This document shows, piece by piece, positions 1 through 8,473 of a DNA stretch of 64,000 nt (position 1 is its first letter; each line of letters begins with the position of its first letter). Position numbers and translations under genes: made by a program. The notes beneath the pieces are model-generated. The model was not told the origin of the DNA, searched no databases, and saw only the letters and a list, made by a program, of their open reading frames with translations. Source of the stretch: CAWAND01 sp963807065 (GTDB lineage: Bacteria; Chloroflexota; Anaerolineae; Anaerolineales; E44-bin32); contig CAWDZQ010000004.1 of NCBI GenBank assembly GCA_963807065.1, forward strand, positions 620,001 through 684,000. The letters are read 5' to 3'.

Positions 1-637
1 TCACTTCCGGGGCGGGGGCCCCGCTCACCGACATACGATAGGCTGAGTAGCCGGCGCCCAGGCGCTCTATCGTGAGGTCGGTCTCTTTCCCCAAAGGCAG
101 CACGTCTTGAGCGTAGAGCATTTTGTGCTCGACGAGCAGCACCGGATCCTGATCTTCGAGCACCGCATGCTTCAAGACGCTCCCGGGGTCATCCAGAGCC
201 GAGATCGCCGCCACCGTCAATCCAGGGGCGCCTAGCAGGTGCTTTTCAAGCGATTGGCTGTGAGTTGGCCCGTACCCCCGGCGCCCGCCCATAGGCGTGC
301 GGACCACCAGCGGCACCCGAACCTGGTCGTTGGTCATCCAGCGCAGTTTGGCGGCGTGATTGACCAGTTGATCGGCCGCCAGGAGTAGGAAGTCACCGAA
401 CATGATCTCAACCACCGGTCGAAGACCCCGCAGGGCCATCCCCGTGCCGAGCCCAACGATGCCTGCCTCGGAAACTGGTGTGGTGATGACCCTGTCCGGA
501 AAGGCGGTTGACAGGCCCCGGGCCACCTTGAAGGCGCCGCCGTACGGGTCAAGCACGTCTTCTCCGAGGAAGAAGACATCCTCGTGCTCCTGGAGGCAGT
601 CGCGGAGCGCCCCGTTCAGCGCCTGAAGGACATTCAT
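1..637 (-). CDS. 2-oxoacid dehydrogenase E1 component, beta subunit (3' end outside window)
   Basis: Beta subunit of a thiamine-diphosphate E1 heterotetramer (pyruvate, branched-chain or acetoin type), which decarboxylates a 2-oxoacid and passes the acyl group to E2. The visible 212 codons start MNVLQALNGAL and contain FLGEDVLDPYGGAFKVARGL, PVSEAGIVGLGTGMALRGLRPVVE and THSQSLEKHLLGAPGL, which are typical of the N-terminal pyrimidine-binding domain. The family is usually about 325 residues, so roughly a third lies beyond position 1. The ATG at 637 overlaps the alpha-subunit stop (ATGA), so the pair is translationally coupled. The substrate cannot be decided because no E2 or E3 is visible. Confidence 0.9.
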   Translation of the reverse strand, partial: MNVLQALNGALRDCLQEHEDVFFLGEDVLDPYGGAFKVARGLSTAFPDRVITTPVSEAGIVGLGTGMALRGLRPVVEIMFGDFLLLAADQLVNHAAKLRWMTNDQVRVPLVVRTPMGGRRGYGPTHSQSLEKHLLGAPGLTVAAISALDDPGSVLKHAVLEDQDPVLLVEHKMLYAQDVLPLGKETDLTIERLGAGYSAYRMSVSGAPAPEV

Positions 638-1557
638 AACGCGTTGCCAGCCCCAACCGCCAGCCGTGTGGGGTCCGCCGGCGGGTCGCCCTTCGCCCGC
701 TCAAAGGCGGCCGCGACCTCAGCCCCCACCTGATCGCCAATTGACGTCACGATATCCGCCGGAAGCCGGCTGGCGGCCAGCCCGATCGGATCGTTCTCGC
801 GGTAATGGGCGATTTCGGCCGGGTCCCGGGTGTCGTCTCCCTTGGAATGGGGCGCAAAGCGGTAGGTATCGATCACCAGGGCGCGTGGCCCGCCTGATCG
901 TCGAACCTGCTCCAACAGGGGGCCAGCCACTTCATAGATTCTGAGTACATCGGTGGTGTCCTCGTGCACCACAGGGATGCCAAAGGCTTCAAAGCGGCCG
1001 CTGATCGAGCCAGCAAGGTGACGTGCAATTGGGGTGCTCTGTGCGTAGCGGTTGTTCTCCAGCACCACCAGCAAGGGGAGCGACCACAGGGCGCACATAT
1101 TGAGGGACTCGTAAACCGCCCCCTCACCCAGTGATCCATCCCCGATGAAGGCGATCACGGCCTGACCAGAGCCCCTCTCCGCCAATGCCATTCCAGAAGC
1201 CAGCGGCATGGTGCCTCCCAGGATGCCATTGGCATAGAAATCGCGCCACTGGATGTGCTGGCTCCCCCCGCGGCCGCCGCAGACGCCAGTCTGGCGCCCC
1301 ATCAGTTCGGCCGCCAAGGCGTGCATGGAGCCTCCGTAGGCGAGAAAATGCCCGTGGCAGCGATGATTGCTGACCACCACGTCGCCAGGGGCGAGGTGTT
1401 CCAACACGCCCACTGCGTCGGCTTCCTGGCCAATGTAGGTATGGGTCGTGCCGTAGAACACGCCCTTGGGAAACCAGGCCAAGACCTGCTCCTCGAATAG
1501 GCGAATGCGCAGCATGACCCGGTAGAAATGGTCTAGGGTTGGCATCGTGTAGGGCAC
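634..1557 (-). CDS. 2-oxoacid dehydrogenase E1 component, alpha subunit
   Basis: 307-residue alpha subunit that carries the thiamine-diphosphate site. The ThDP motif begins GDGSLGEGA (from residue 139) and ends at ENN (167-169). Upstream motifs are NHRCHGHFLAYGG (64-76) and GGRGGSQH (94-101). Length is normal for the PdhA/BkdA/AcoA family. A second ATG lies four codons in, and either could be the start. Whether the enzyme acts on pyruvate, branched-chain 2-oxoacids or acetoin is open. It sits downstream of a terminator that separates it from the small gene at 1668, so it probably has its own promoter between 1558 and 1610, although I could not identify one. Confidence 0.9.
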   Translation of the reverse strand: MPYTMPTLDHFYRVMLRIRLFEEQVLAWFPKGVFYGTTHTYIGQEADAVGVLEHLAPGDVVVSNHRCHGHFLAYGGSMHALAAELMGRQTGVCGGRGGSQHIQWRDFYANGILGGTMPLASGMALAERGSGQAVIAFIGDGSLGEGAVYESLNMCALWSLPLLVVLENNRYAQSTPIARHLAGSISGRFEAFGIPVVHEDTTDVLRIYEVAGPLLEQVRRSGGPRALVIDTYRFAPHSKGDDTRDPAEIAHYRENDPIGLAASRLPADIVTSIGDQVGAEVAAAFERAKGDPPADPTRLAVGAGNAL

Positions 1558-1610
1558 CTACAGCCAGGGGGCGAAGGCGGCAAACTCGTCGTCGGCCATC
1601 ATACCACCTG

Positions 1611-1646
1611 GAGAATCAAACAAGCCGCCCACGGGATGTGGGCGGC
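1611..1646 (-). terminator. Rho-independent terminator of the 60-residue gene
   Basis: Perfect 8-bp stem: GCCGCCCA at 1624-1631 and TGGGCGGC at 1639-1646. Read on the minus strand, the hairpin is followed by TTGTTTGATTC, a moderate U-tract. It lies 21 bases after the small gene's stop and 66 bases before the E1 alpha start. Confidence 0.7.
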
Positions 1647-1667
1647 CTGAAGCTCATCGTTGTTGAG

Positions 1668-1850
1668 CTACATATTCTGCTTGGCGAAATCGGCGCTCAC
1701 AATTCGCCAGGCTTCGTGGCTCGCGTTCGGCGCCTTGGACACGGCGAAATAGCGCTTGGTGCCTTTGGCTTCCCTGACCTCAATACGCCATTCAGACGAT
1801 TTGAACTTGGTGCGGGTCTTCACGTCATAAAACTCGAGTTCGCTCTTCAT
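1668..1850 (-). CDS. small conserved-looking protein of unknown function (60 aa)
   Basis: Unrecognised 60-residue basic protein beginning MKSELEFYDVKTRTKF and ending in WRIVSADFAKQNM. It has alternating hydrophobic and charged residues that suggest a small beta-rich fold, with no signal peptide or membrane segment. It is well supported as a gene: AAGGAGG lies just upstream of the ATG, a sigma70-like promoter is at 1896-1924, and a terminator follows. I recall similar short 'FYDVK-R-K' proteins in bacteria and archaea but cannot name a function. Confidence 0.75.
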   Translation of the reverse strand: MKSELEFYDVKTRTKFKSSEWRIEVREAKGTKRYFAVSKAPNASHEAWRIVSADFAKQNM

Positions 1851-1895
1851 GGGGCCCTCCTTGCGCTAAACCCTGTGGTCGCAGCCGTCACAATG

Positions 1896-1924
1896 ATGGT
1901 ACACGGCGTTTGAAAAATGCACAA
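1896..1924 (-). promoter_or_regulatory. sigma70-like promoter for the 60-residue gene
   Basis: Minus strand: TTGTGC (1924-1919), 17-nt spacer, TACCAT (1901-1896). The predicted start near 1889 gives a leader of about 38 nt to the ATG at 1850, with a strong Shine-Dalgarno. Confidence 0.5.
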
Positions 1925-2211
1925 CCTCCTCCTCCGGCTTGATTCTCAATAGGCTTGCCTCCTGTCGGCACGTTCTCACCTACCCGCCGTCCCGCACGTC
2001 GGGGTGGGCACTCTGCGTGGTCCTGCGTGCTCTGAGTCTGCCCACCGAGGGTACGGACATGCCTGCTGGTGAGGAAATCCTCTCAGCCAAGTGGTTGGCT
2101 TGGCCATTGTCTTGCGACGTTTGAAGTATACAGGAGAATTCGTCGATTCGCTCGATGTCACCACAGAACTTTATGTAAAGTTGAGTGGGTTGGCTTGCCT
2201 GCCTCGAGCAC
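1925..2211. other. non-coding region with consecutive inverted repeats
   Basis: No convincing gene. Three stem-loops follow each other: 2003-2046 (GGTGGGCA/TGCCCACC with further internal pairing), 2065-2087 (GCTG.TGAGGA/TCCTC.CAGC) and 2086-2104 (GCCAAG/CTTGGC). A perfect AT-rich palindrome, AACTTTATGTAAAGTT, lies at 2167-2182. The region follows the last gene of the exopolysaccharide operon, so it may be its 3' structure, an independent RNA, or an operator. Confidence 0.45.
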
Positions 2212-2868
2212 CTATGATCCTGCGTCGACCTCATTTCCGGGCGGGCTGCCCATGAATTCGTCAGCCGTCACCCGTCCGGGCGGGCTGATGCCCTCACGCT
2301 GAATCACCTTCCACACCGTCAGCAGCAGGATCTTGAGATCCAGCCCCAGGCTCCAGTGGTCGACATACCAGACGTCCAAGGCGAATTTGGCTTCCCAGGT
2401 CACTGCGTTCCGGCCATGGATCTGAGCCCAGCCGGTGATCCCCGGCACCACATCATGGCGTCGTGCCTGTTCAGGCGTGTATCGATCCAAGTACTGCGTC
2501 AGTAGGGGGCGCGGCCCAACCAGACTCATCTCGCCACGCAGGACGTTCCAAAGCTCGGGCAGCTCGTCCAGGCTGAACGAACGCAACAAACTGCCCAGAC
2601 GAGTCAGCCTGGCTGCATCCGGAAGCAGATTGCCGTTCGAGGCGCGCGCGGCGTTCATCGTGCGGAACTTCAAGATTGTGAACGGCTGGCCACGAAACCC
2701 CGGCCGAACCTGGCGAAACAAGATGGGCCGGCCGTGATTGATCCATACGGCAAGGGCGATCAAGGCAAAGACAGGGCTGAAGACGATCAGCCCGGGCAGG
2801 GTCAGAACCAGGTCTAGCAGGCGCTTGCCTGGAGGCATGCCTGGGGGAATCCACCGGCCGGCCATCAA
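2212..2868 (-). CDS. bacterial sugar transferase (monotopic phosphoglycosyl transferase)
   Basis: Transfers a phospho-sugar from a UDP-sugar to undecaprenyl phosphate, the first membrane step of exopolysaccharide or O-unit synthesis. At 218 residues it is the short PglC-like form with one N-terminal membrane helix (LLDLVLTLPGLIVFSPVFAL). The family blocks are present: GRPILFRQVRPGF, FTILKFRTMN, SLDELPELWNVLRGEMSLVG followed by PRPLL, and PGITGWAQIHGRN. Last gene of the operon; its ATG overlaps the upstream glycosyltransferase stop (4-bp ATGA). The sugar is probably an N-acetylated hexosamine derivative given the operon's UDP-ManNAc enzymes, but this is inference. Confidence 0.93.
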   Translation of the reverse strand: MMAGRWIPPGMPPGKRLLDLVLTLPGLIVFSPVFALIALAVWINHGRPILFRQVRPGFRGQPFTILKFRTMNAARASNGNLLPDAARLTRLGSLLRSFSLDELPELWNVLRGEMSLVGPRPLLTQYLDRYTPEQARRHDVVPGITGWAQIHGRNAVTWEAKFALDVWYVDHWSLGLDLKILLLTVWKVIQREGISPPGRVTADEFMGSPPGNEVDAGS

Positions 2869-4103
2869 CCCCCACCGTCCCGTGGATTCGGTTGCTTCTG
2901 GCTATCGGCCAGCGCCGCTTGCATGGCCGCTGCCAGGTCGGCGCGGTTGAACTCCCTCTCAACAAGTTTTCGACCCCGCCGGCCCATCTCGCGGGCCAGC
3001 TCCGGCTCCGCTTGCAGCCTGAGGATCGCCTGGACCATCGCATCCGGATCGCCCGGGCGCACAAACAGGCCGGCGCCGGAGCCTTCAACCAGGTCGCGTA
3101 TGACCCCGTCAATGGCCAGAAGAACCGGCCGGCCGGCGCCCATGTAATCGAAGACCTTGTTCGGGTAGGTGGTCTTGTAGGCATCGATCGGTTTGAGGAT
3201 GGCCACGCAGGCGCTGGCCGCCGCCAGGGCCTCGCCCATGTGGTTCTTGGGCAATGAAGGCAGGAAACGTACGTTCTCCAAACCCCGGGCCTTCGAATCC
3301 GCCATCAAGCCGGTTTTCTCCTTGCCGTCCCCCAAAAGCACGAACCGGATCTCCGGATGTTCGCCGAGGCGTTCGGCGGCCCCAAGCAGCACACCCAGGT
3401 CGTTGGACAGCCCGTGAGCGCCGGCATACAGCACCACGAAGCTTGCTCCAAGCTGGTGGGCCACCCGAAAGGCTTCGCCGTCGGCATCTGGGGTGAACAT
3501 TGAGGGGTCCACCCCATTAGGGATGACCTCGGGCTCTCGGCGAGCGCGCTTCTCGATCGATTGCACAAAGCCGGGCGAGTTGACCACCAGCCGGTCAGCG
3601 TGCCGGTAGAGAAACCCTTCGAGCCAGGTGGACATGGCGATCATGGTCGGCTGCTTCAGCACACCGGCCGCTACGGCGAATTCGGGCCACAGGTCCCGGA
3701 TCTCCAGCAGGAACCCCACCCGGCGCAGGCGGGCCACGAGCCAGGCACTGGCGGCCTGAAAGATCGGCGGGGAGGTCCCCCACACCACGTCGACACTTCG
3801 AACCCAAAGCCCTGCCCAGGTCGACGCCGCCATGAAGCTGAAGAAACTAAGCAGCCTGCGAAAGAAAGATCGGTGCCAACCCCCAAAGGTGCGACAGCGG
3901 ATGATCTTCACGCCATAAGCATCCACCGCATTTCGACCCCCCGGCCGGTCCGACTGGGCTGCATCGGTCATGTAGCTTCGCGTGCCGGTGATCACGGTCA
4001 CCTTGTGGCCGTGCTCCACAAGATAGCGGGCCATCTCGTGGTGGCGCGTACCCCCCGGTTCGTCCACAGAGGCGAAGGCCTGGTGGATCAGCAGCACATG
4101 CAT
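2865..4103 (-). CDS. glycosyltransferase family 4
   Basis: GT-B glycosyltransferase of 412 residues that adds a sugar to the lipid-linked repeat unit in the cytoplasm. The N-terminal acceptor half starts MHVLLIHQAFASVDEPGGTR; the C-terminal nucleotide-sugar half contains VIPNGVDPSMF, LLGDGKEK and YPNKVFDYMGAGRPVL, the equivalent of the EX7E region. The ATG at 4103 was chosen because it overlaps the upstream stop (TGATG) and begins the conserved fold; an in-frame extension to 4211 would run into the upstream gene. Resembles WbuB-type enzymes, but acceptor and donor are unknown. Confidence 0.9.
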   Translation of the reverse strand: MHVLLIHQAFASVDEPGGTRHHEMARYLVEHGHKVTVITGTRSYMTDAAQSDRPGGRNAVDAYGVKIIRCRTFGGWHRSFFRRLLSFFSFMAASTWAGLWVRSVDVVWGTSPPIFQAASAWLVARLRRVGFLLEIRDLWPEFAVAAGVLKQPTMIAMSTWLEGFLYRHADRLVVNSPGFVQSIEKRARREPEVIPNGVDPSMFTPDADGEAFRVAHQLGASFVVLYAGAHGLSNDLGVLLGAAERLGEHPEIRFVLLGDGKEKTGLMADSKARGLENVRFLPSLPKNHMGEALAAASACVAILKPIDAYKTTYPNKVFDYMGAGRPVLLAIDGVIRDLVEGSGAGLFVRPGDPDAMVQAILRLQAEPELAREMGRRGRKLVEREFNRADLAAAMQAALADSQKQPNPRDGGG

Positions 4104-7100
4104 CAGATCTCGAGCGTCTCCTCGCCCAATCCAACGTGACTCAACGGCGCCTGCCCGGCCGCCGGGGGCCGCCAGGCCAGATCTGCACGGCCCCGCGTGC
4201 CCGTATCCCACTCAAACCAAGTCATCAAGCGGAGCGGCAGGTCGCCTTCCAATGAGGATACCGCCCGCAGGCATGCCTGCTTCACAGCGTAGGTCGGAGA
4301 AATCCAGCCCCAGGTGGGATGGGAGCTCGACGCCGGACCGACGATTTGCTCACCACCCTTGAACACGACCAACGCCGCCGGGGCATCAGGCAGGTCAAGC
4401 CGGCACGTCCACTCGGGGTCCGTCAGCCACATGGCACGCCCGTCCACCGTCCACCCATCATCCGGCAGGTTCCAACCCACCTCAAGCCGGTGCCGGCCCG
4501 TCCCGAAAGCTTCATCGACCACCAACAAGGCGCCTTCGCCCAGTCGGACGACCGTCCGCTGCAGGCTCACCCCCAGCGCGCGGTAACCATCCTGGGCCGC
4601 GACGACCACGTCCACGTCTCCACCGGCGCTCTGCTGATGTGAAATCAACGTGCCATCCGCCCAAGCGAGCCACAAGAAGCGCCCCGCCCGCTTCATCATC
4701 GGCAAGCCGTCGAGACGCGGCACATTGTGCACATCGGAGCCGGACAGAGCGTTGTCCCAAGGCGGGAGCCCATTGTAAAGATACGTCCCCGGGTCGACTG
4801 CCAGGTTGCGGCCTCCAAACCACACGTCGAGGTGCAACTGGTCCGCATGGCCTGGGCGGCCAACGAAGCGCACGCAGCGGAGCATCGCTTGAAGCTTGCC
4901 CTGGCCCAGGGTGTACGTCCCTGCCTTCGGGAAGGCGAGAAGCGAAGGGGGTGCGCCTCGACCCGACTTTTCCGGAGGTGTCTGCGGCAGCCCCAGCCAG
5001 TCTCCCAACTCACCCCATGGACCGTCACCCAAGGATGGCCGGCCGACGAAGCGGCGCACGGCCTCCACCGTAGGCCGAAAATCACCATAATCGCACGCCG
5101 TCAGGGGCAGAACGTGTGCACCGTCATTGGGGCCGAAGTTCGGCGTCTGGCCGCCTTCTCCGATCATCATTCCGCCCAGCCAGTCGCTGCCATCGGCCAG
5201 GGCATCCAGCACCTGATCCGGCAGGGGGTCCCCCGCTTGTTGGGCCGCAACGCAAGCCCACAGCACCACCTCAGCCGCCATCCTGGCGTAGTTGACCGAA
5301 TGCTGGACGTAGCCACCGTCGTCAAAGAACTGCCGTGGTACAGCCTCGGCCAGAATCCGCCGGCCCCTTGTGCGCCAAGCTTCCGCCGAGTGCAGATCAG
5401 GAAAGGCAAGTCCGGTGGTAAAAAGGGCTGCTGCCTCGACCAGCAGGTGGTTGTTGTCTTGAGCCAAGGCATAATCCAGTGTCGGGGGAATACGGGCGGC
5501 GTGGGCTTCGATCGTCTCCAGCAGGATGGCCCGCCGGCCCGCCGCTTGCCCAAGCCACGGCTCGAAAGTCCGCCAGGCGGTGATCATCGCCATCAGGCGC
5601 AAGCCGGCCTCCTGTCCGGAGATCCATTGCGGCCCGAGATTGGGTGGGTTCGCCTGGCGCCAGGCGGAGAACAGCGCCCAAAAGGCCTCAGCGAAGCGCT
5701 CGTCCCCGCTGTGGACGTAGGCCCGGCCAAGCGAGTACACCCAGCCGAATCGCGACAGCTCCCAGACCAACTTGACGTCACCCCGCAGTGCGTCAAGATC
5801 GTAGCTGGACCAATGAGCGCCCGACCGAATGGGCGGCGGTGGATTGGAAACGAGCGGCAGGAAAGCTCCCCAATCGGGCGGAAAGCCGCTCTCAGCTACC
5901 TGGCGTCCGAAGACTTCAAAGTGCCCTCGGAGCACCTCCTCACCGGCGCTGATCGCCTGGCGACGCGTGCTTTCCGGCAGGTGGCCCATCATCGATCTCA
6001 GCTGGCCGCCGGTTAGGATGGAAAACGCCCCTGGCCTACCTTCTTTCGCCTCGGATGATGGCCTCGCCCCCCACACCCCTGCCGGCGTCTGCAGGCGGTA
6101 CCAGCCTGATCTCAGCTTGGCCTGATAGGCAGCGAAGTGGAGCGACGGGCGCAAACCCAGTCGCTGAAGGGCCTCAAATGCATCACCGAGAGAGGGCATT
6201 ACCCCTTGGGGAGGCTGCGGACGGGCACAGCCTGACCGGTTTGAAGCGAACTCGAGCGCGGCGAAGGTGGTCATGGATCCGGCCAGGATATCGTCATAGG
6301 GAATGGGCGGCGGCGACCCGTTTGTGATGGAATTCACAAACGCCCCCCACAAACCCGCGTGACCCTTGTCTTGCCTGAGCCAGCTTCGTCGGGTGGTTGA
6401 CCGGCCGTCCTTGTACAGGGTCACGCTGCGGAAGTCGTCGATCATGCCCGACCGGCCACCGCCGAAGATCTCAATCCGCTCCTTGCCCATGCCCCGGTCG
6501 CCGTTGGCCGCAAAGACGATACTTCCGGCGGAGCCGTCTCCAAAGCGAAGTGCCAGGACCAGGTTGTCCTGGTGGTAGCGGCCACCGTCGGGAAGGGCGG
6601 CGGCGCTGATTTCAACCGGATGAGCACCCGTCATAAAGATTAGGAAATCCACGAAATGCCCCACCTCGCCCAACAAGCGACCCCCTTGCTGCGGGTCCTG
6701 CACCCAGTGGTCGAGCGGCAGCCTGCCGGCGTTGACCCGATATGAGCACAACAGCGGGTCTTTCACCGGATCGAAATGGGCTCTCAACGCCTGCCCGAAG
6801 GGAGCAAAGCGCCGATTGTAGCCGACGGTGTAGATGGTCTCCGATGATTGCAGAGCCGCCCACACCGCGGCCAGTTCGGATTCACTCAACGCCGGCGGCT
6901 TCTCGCACAGCACGTGCTTGCCGGCGGACAGCGCATCCACTGTCTGGCGACCATGCAGGTCATGCCGCGTCAGGATGGCGACCGTGTTGATCTCGGCGTC
7001 ATTTAGGATGTCGGACTCGTCGGTCGTCGTGTAGGCAAAGCCGTGACGCCGTCCGGCACGGGCCCCACTCAGGCCACCAGCCGAGGCCAGGGCCACCTTT

Positions 7101-8362
7101 TGGACCCCCCTGAGCTTATCGAGCGCAGGAAGCGACGTAGCTGTGGCGAAATTGCCGGCGCCGATCACCCCCACCCGCACCGCCTCGGTGTGCCCGGAAG
7201 GCTGTCGGAGACTCTGGCGCGACGAAGGCGTGCTCTCGTCGGATTCGGCCTCCGGGTAGATCAGGACGACACCCAGGGCGGCCGACTCGGGTTGTCGAAT
7301 CAGGTCGTAGGCCCGGACGGCTTCGTCGATAGGGATGCGGTGGCTGATCAGACCGGAGACATCCATCTGCCCGGTTGCGAGCATGGCGGCCACCGCCTCA
7401 AGATTGCGCCCTTCGGTCCAGCGCACGAATCCCAGAGGGTAATCGTGTCCAGCCTCTTCGTAGCCGGGATCGTAGCGCCCTGGCCCATAGGATCGGGACA
7501 CCACCAACTGAAGTTCCTTGTCGTAGTAGACACGGCGCGGCACGTCCAAGCCCACATTGCCGATGGCAACCACGTTGGCCCGATCCCGGGCGATTCCCCC
7601 CGCTAAAACCACCGGATCATCCGATTCCGTGTCTGCGCAGATCAGCACAGCGTCGAACCCCAAGCCCTGAGAGAAGGCTTGAGCTTCAACTTCTGCTTCG
7701 CCGCGCGTGGCGGCCGAAAAGCCTCGCTGGCGCCCCAAGACCACTCGATCCGCCGAAAGGTCCACGCCGAACGCCAGCCCGCCCGAGGCACGCACCACGG
7801 ACAGAGCCAATTGTCCTAGCAGGCCCATCCCGATGACCGCCACCCGATCACCTAGCCCGGCGCCAGAAAGGCGGAAACCATGCAGCGCAATCGCCCCCAG
7901 CGTGGCAAAGGCGCCCGCCTCGAAGGCCACCGTCTCGGGCAGGTGGGCCATTAGATTCTGGGGGACCTGGGCGTATTCGGCATGCACGGCCCGACCGCCT
8001 CCGGCGCAAATCACCCGGTCGCCGGGTTTGAAACCGGCCAGGTCGCTGCCCGCTTCCACCACGGTGCCAGCTGAGCTGTAGCCCAAAGCCATTGGCTGAT
8101 CCAGACGGTTGCGCACTGCATCCAAGGCAGACAGCGGACCATCGGTGAGCGCCTTATCAATGACCTGGCGAACCAGGTCGGGCCGCGAGCGCGCCTTTCC
8201 CAACAGGTTTCTATCGGCGAAGGCCACTGTCGCCCGCTCTGTTCCAGCCGAGACCAGCGAGGCCCCAGTGCGCACAAGCGCTGTACCAGGTGCCGCCCGC
8301 GGGATGGGGACGTCGAGCACTTGGGTTTCCCCTGAACGCATGTTTTGAACAACTTGTTTCAT
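4103..8362 (-). CDS. fusion: MDR dehydrogenase + Gfo/Idh/MocA oxidoreductase + heparinase II/III-type lyase
   Basis: One uninterrupted 1419-codon frame with three enzymes. Residues 1-370 form a zinc-type MDR dehydrogenase fold (GYSSAGTVVEAG, cofactor motif GMGLLGQLAL). Residues 394-710 form a Gfo/Idh/MocA domain (GVIGAGNFA, GKHVLCEKPP). Residues 725-1419 form a heparinase II/III lyase (NNHLLVEAAAL; C-terminal block GHADQLHLDVWFGGRNLAVD with PGTYLYNG). The first two domains match the known 'bi-domain oxidoreductase' architecture; the lyase is normally a separate adjacent gene. The predicted role is sugar oxidation-reduction plus cleavage or trimming of a uronate-containing polysaccharide, consistent with the ManNAcA enzymes upstream. 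No signal peptide is visible, so lyase access to extracellular polymer is unclear. ATG 8362 is chosen as the start of the conserved N-terminus (MKQVVQNMRSGE). Confidence 0.88.
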   Translation of the reverse strand: MKQVVQNMRSGETQVLDVPIPRAAPGTALVRTGASLVSAGTERATVAFADRNLLGKARSRPDLVRQVIDKALTDGPLSALDAVRNRLDQPMALGYSSAGTVVEAGSDLAGFKPGDRVICAGGGRAVHAEYAQVPQNLMAHLPETVAFEAGAFATLGAIALHGFRLSGAGLGDRVAVIGMGLLGQLALSVVRASGGLAFGVDLSADRVVLGRQRGFSAATRGEAEVEAQAFSQGLGFDAVLICADTESDDPVVLAGGIARDRANVVAIGNVGLDVPRRVYYDKELQLVVSRSYGPGRYDPGYEEAGHDYPLGFVRWTEGRNLEAVAAMLATGQMDVSGLISHRIPIDEAVRAYDLIRQPESAALGVVLIYPEAESDESTPSSRQSLRQPSGHTEAVRVGVIGAGNFATATSLPALDKLRGVQKVALASAGGLSGARAGRRHGFAYTTTDESDILNDAEINTVAILTRHDLHGRQTVDALSAGKHVLCEKPPALSESELAAVWAALQSSETIYTVGYNRRFAPFGQALRAHFDPVKDPLLCSYRVNAGRLPLDHWVQDPQQGGRLLGEVGHFVDFLIFMTGAHPVEISAAALPDGGRYHQDNLVLALRFGDGSAGSIVFAANGDRGMGKERIEIFGGGRSGMIDDFRSVTLYKDGRSTTRRSWLRQDKGHAGLWGAFVNSITNGSPPPIPYDDILAGSMTTFAALEFASNRSGCARPQPPQGVMPSLGDAFEALQRLGLRPSLHFAAYQAKLRSGWYRLQTPAGVWGARPSSEAKEGRPGAFSILTGGQLRSMMGHLPESTRRQAISAGEEVLRGHFEVFGRQVAESGFPPDWGAFLPLVSNPPPPIRSGAHWSSYDLDALRGDVKLVWELSRFGWVYSLGRAYVHSGDERFAEAFWALFSAWRQANPPNLGPQWISGQEAGLRLMAMITAWRTFEPWLGQAAGRRAILLETIEAHAARIPPTLDYALAQDNNHLLVEAAALFTTGLAFPDLHSAEAWRTRGRRILAEAVPRQFFDDGGYVQHSVNYARMAAEVVLWACVAAQQAGDPLPDQVLDALADGSDWLGGMMIGEGGQTPNFGPNDGAHVLPLTACDYGDFRPTVEAVRRFVGRPSLGDGPWGELGDWLGLPQTPPEKSGRGAPPSLLAFPKAGTYTLGQGKLQAMLRCVRFVGRPGHADQLHLDVWFGGRNLAVDPGTYLYNGLPPWDNALSGSDVHNVPRLDGLPMMKRAGRFLWLAWADGTLISHQQSAGGDVDVVVAAQDGYRALGVSLQRTVVRLGEGALLVVDEAFGTGRHRLEVGWNLPDDGWTVDGRAMWLTDPEWTCRLDLPDAPAALVVFKGGEQIVGPASSSHPTWGWISPTYAVKQACLRAVSSLEGDLPLRLMTWFEWDTGTRGRADLAWRPPAAGQAPLSHVGLGEETLEI
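6321..6340. promoter_or_regulatory. TGTGA-N6-TCACA palindrome inside the fusion gene
   Basis: Perfect inverted repeat TTTGTGA / TCACAAA separated by TGGAAT. It falls in the Gfo/Idh domain coding region (AFVNSITNG). Member of the recurrent Rex/CRP-like motif of this window; a regulatory role inside a gene is doubtful. Confidence 0.35.
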
Positions 8363-8473
8363 CTGAAATGCCCGTCTGGCCGGCTCCTGGTGCCTGCCGG
8401 CCCCCAAACTCGGCTCAGGCGCCCGGATTATAGCATCGGGACTGGCCGCAGACCGGGTCGGCGCCCCCCTTGG

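Noticed and set aside
4727..6016. Long plus-strand open frame opposite the fusion gene
   Set aside because: Composition and lack of any recognisable motif show it is the antisense shadow of the heparinase part, caused by high GC content.
8363..8473. Possible small gene or promoter inside the polysaccharide operon
   Set aside because: 111 bp with no supported start codon, ribosome-binding site or clear promoter elements.
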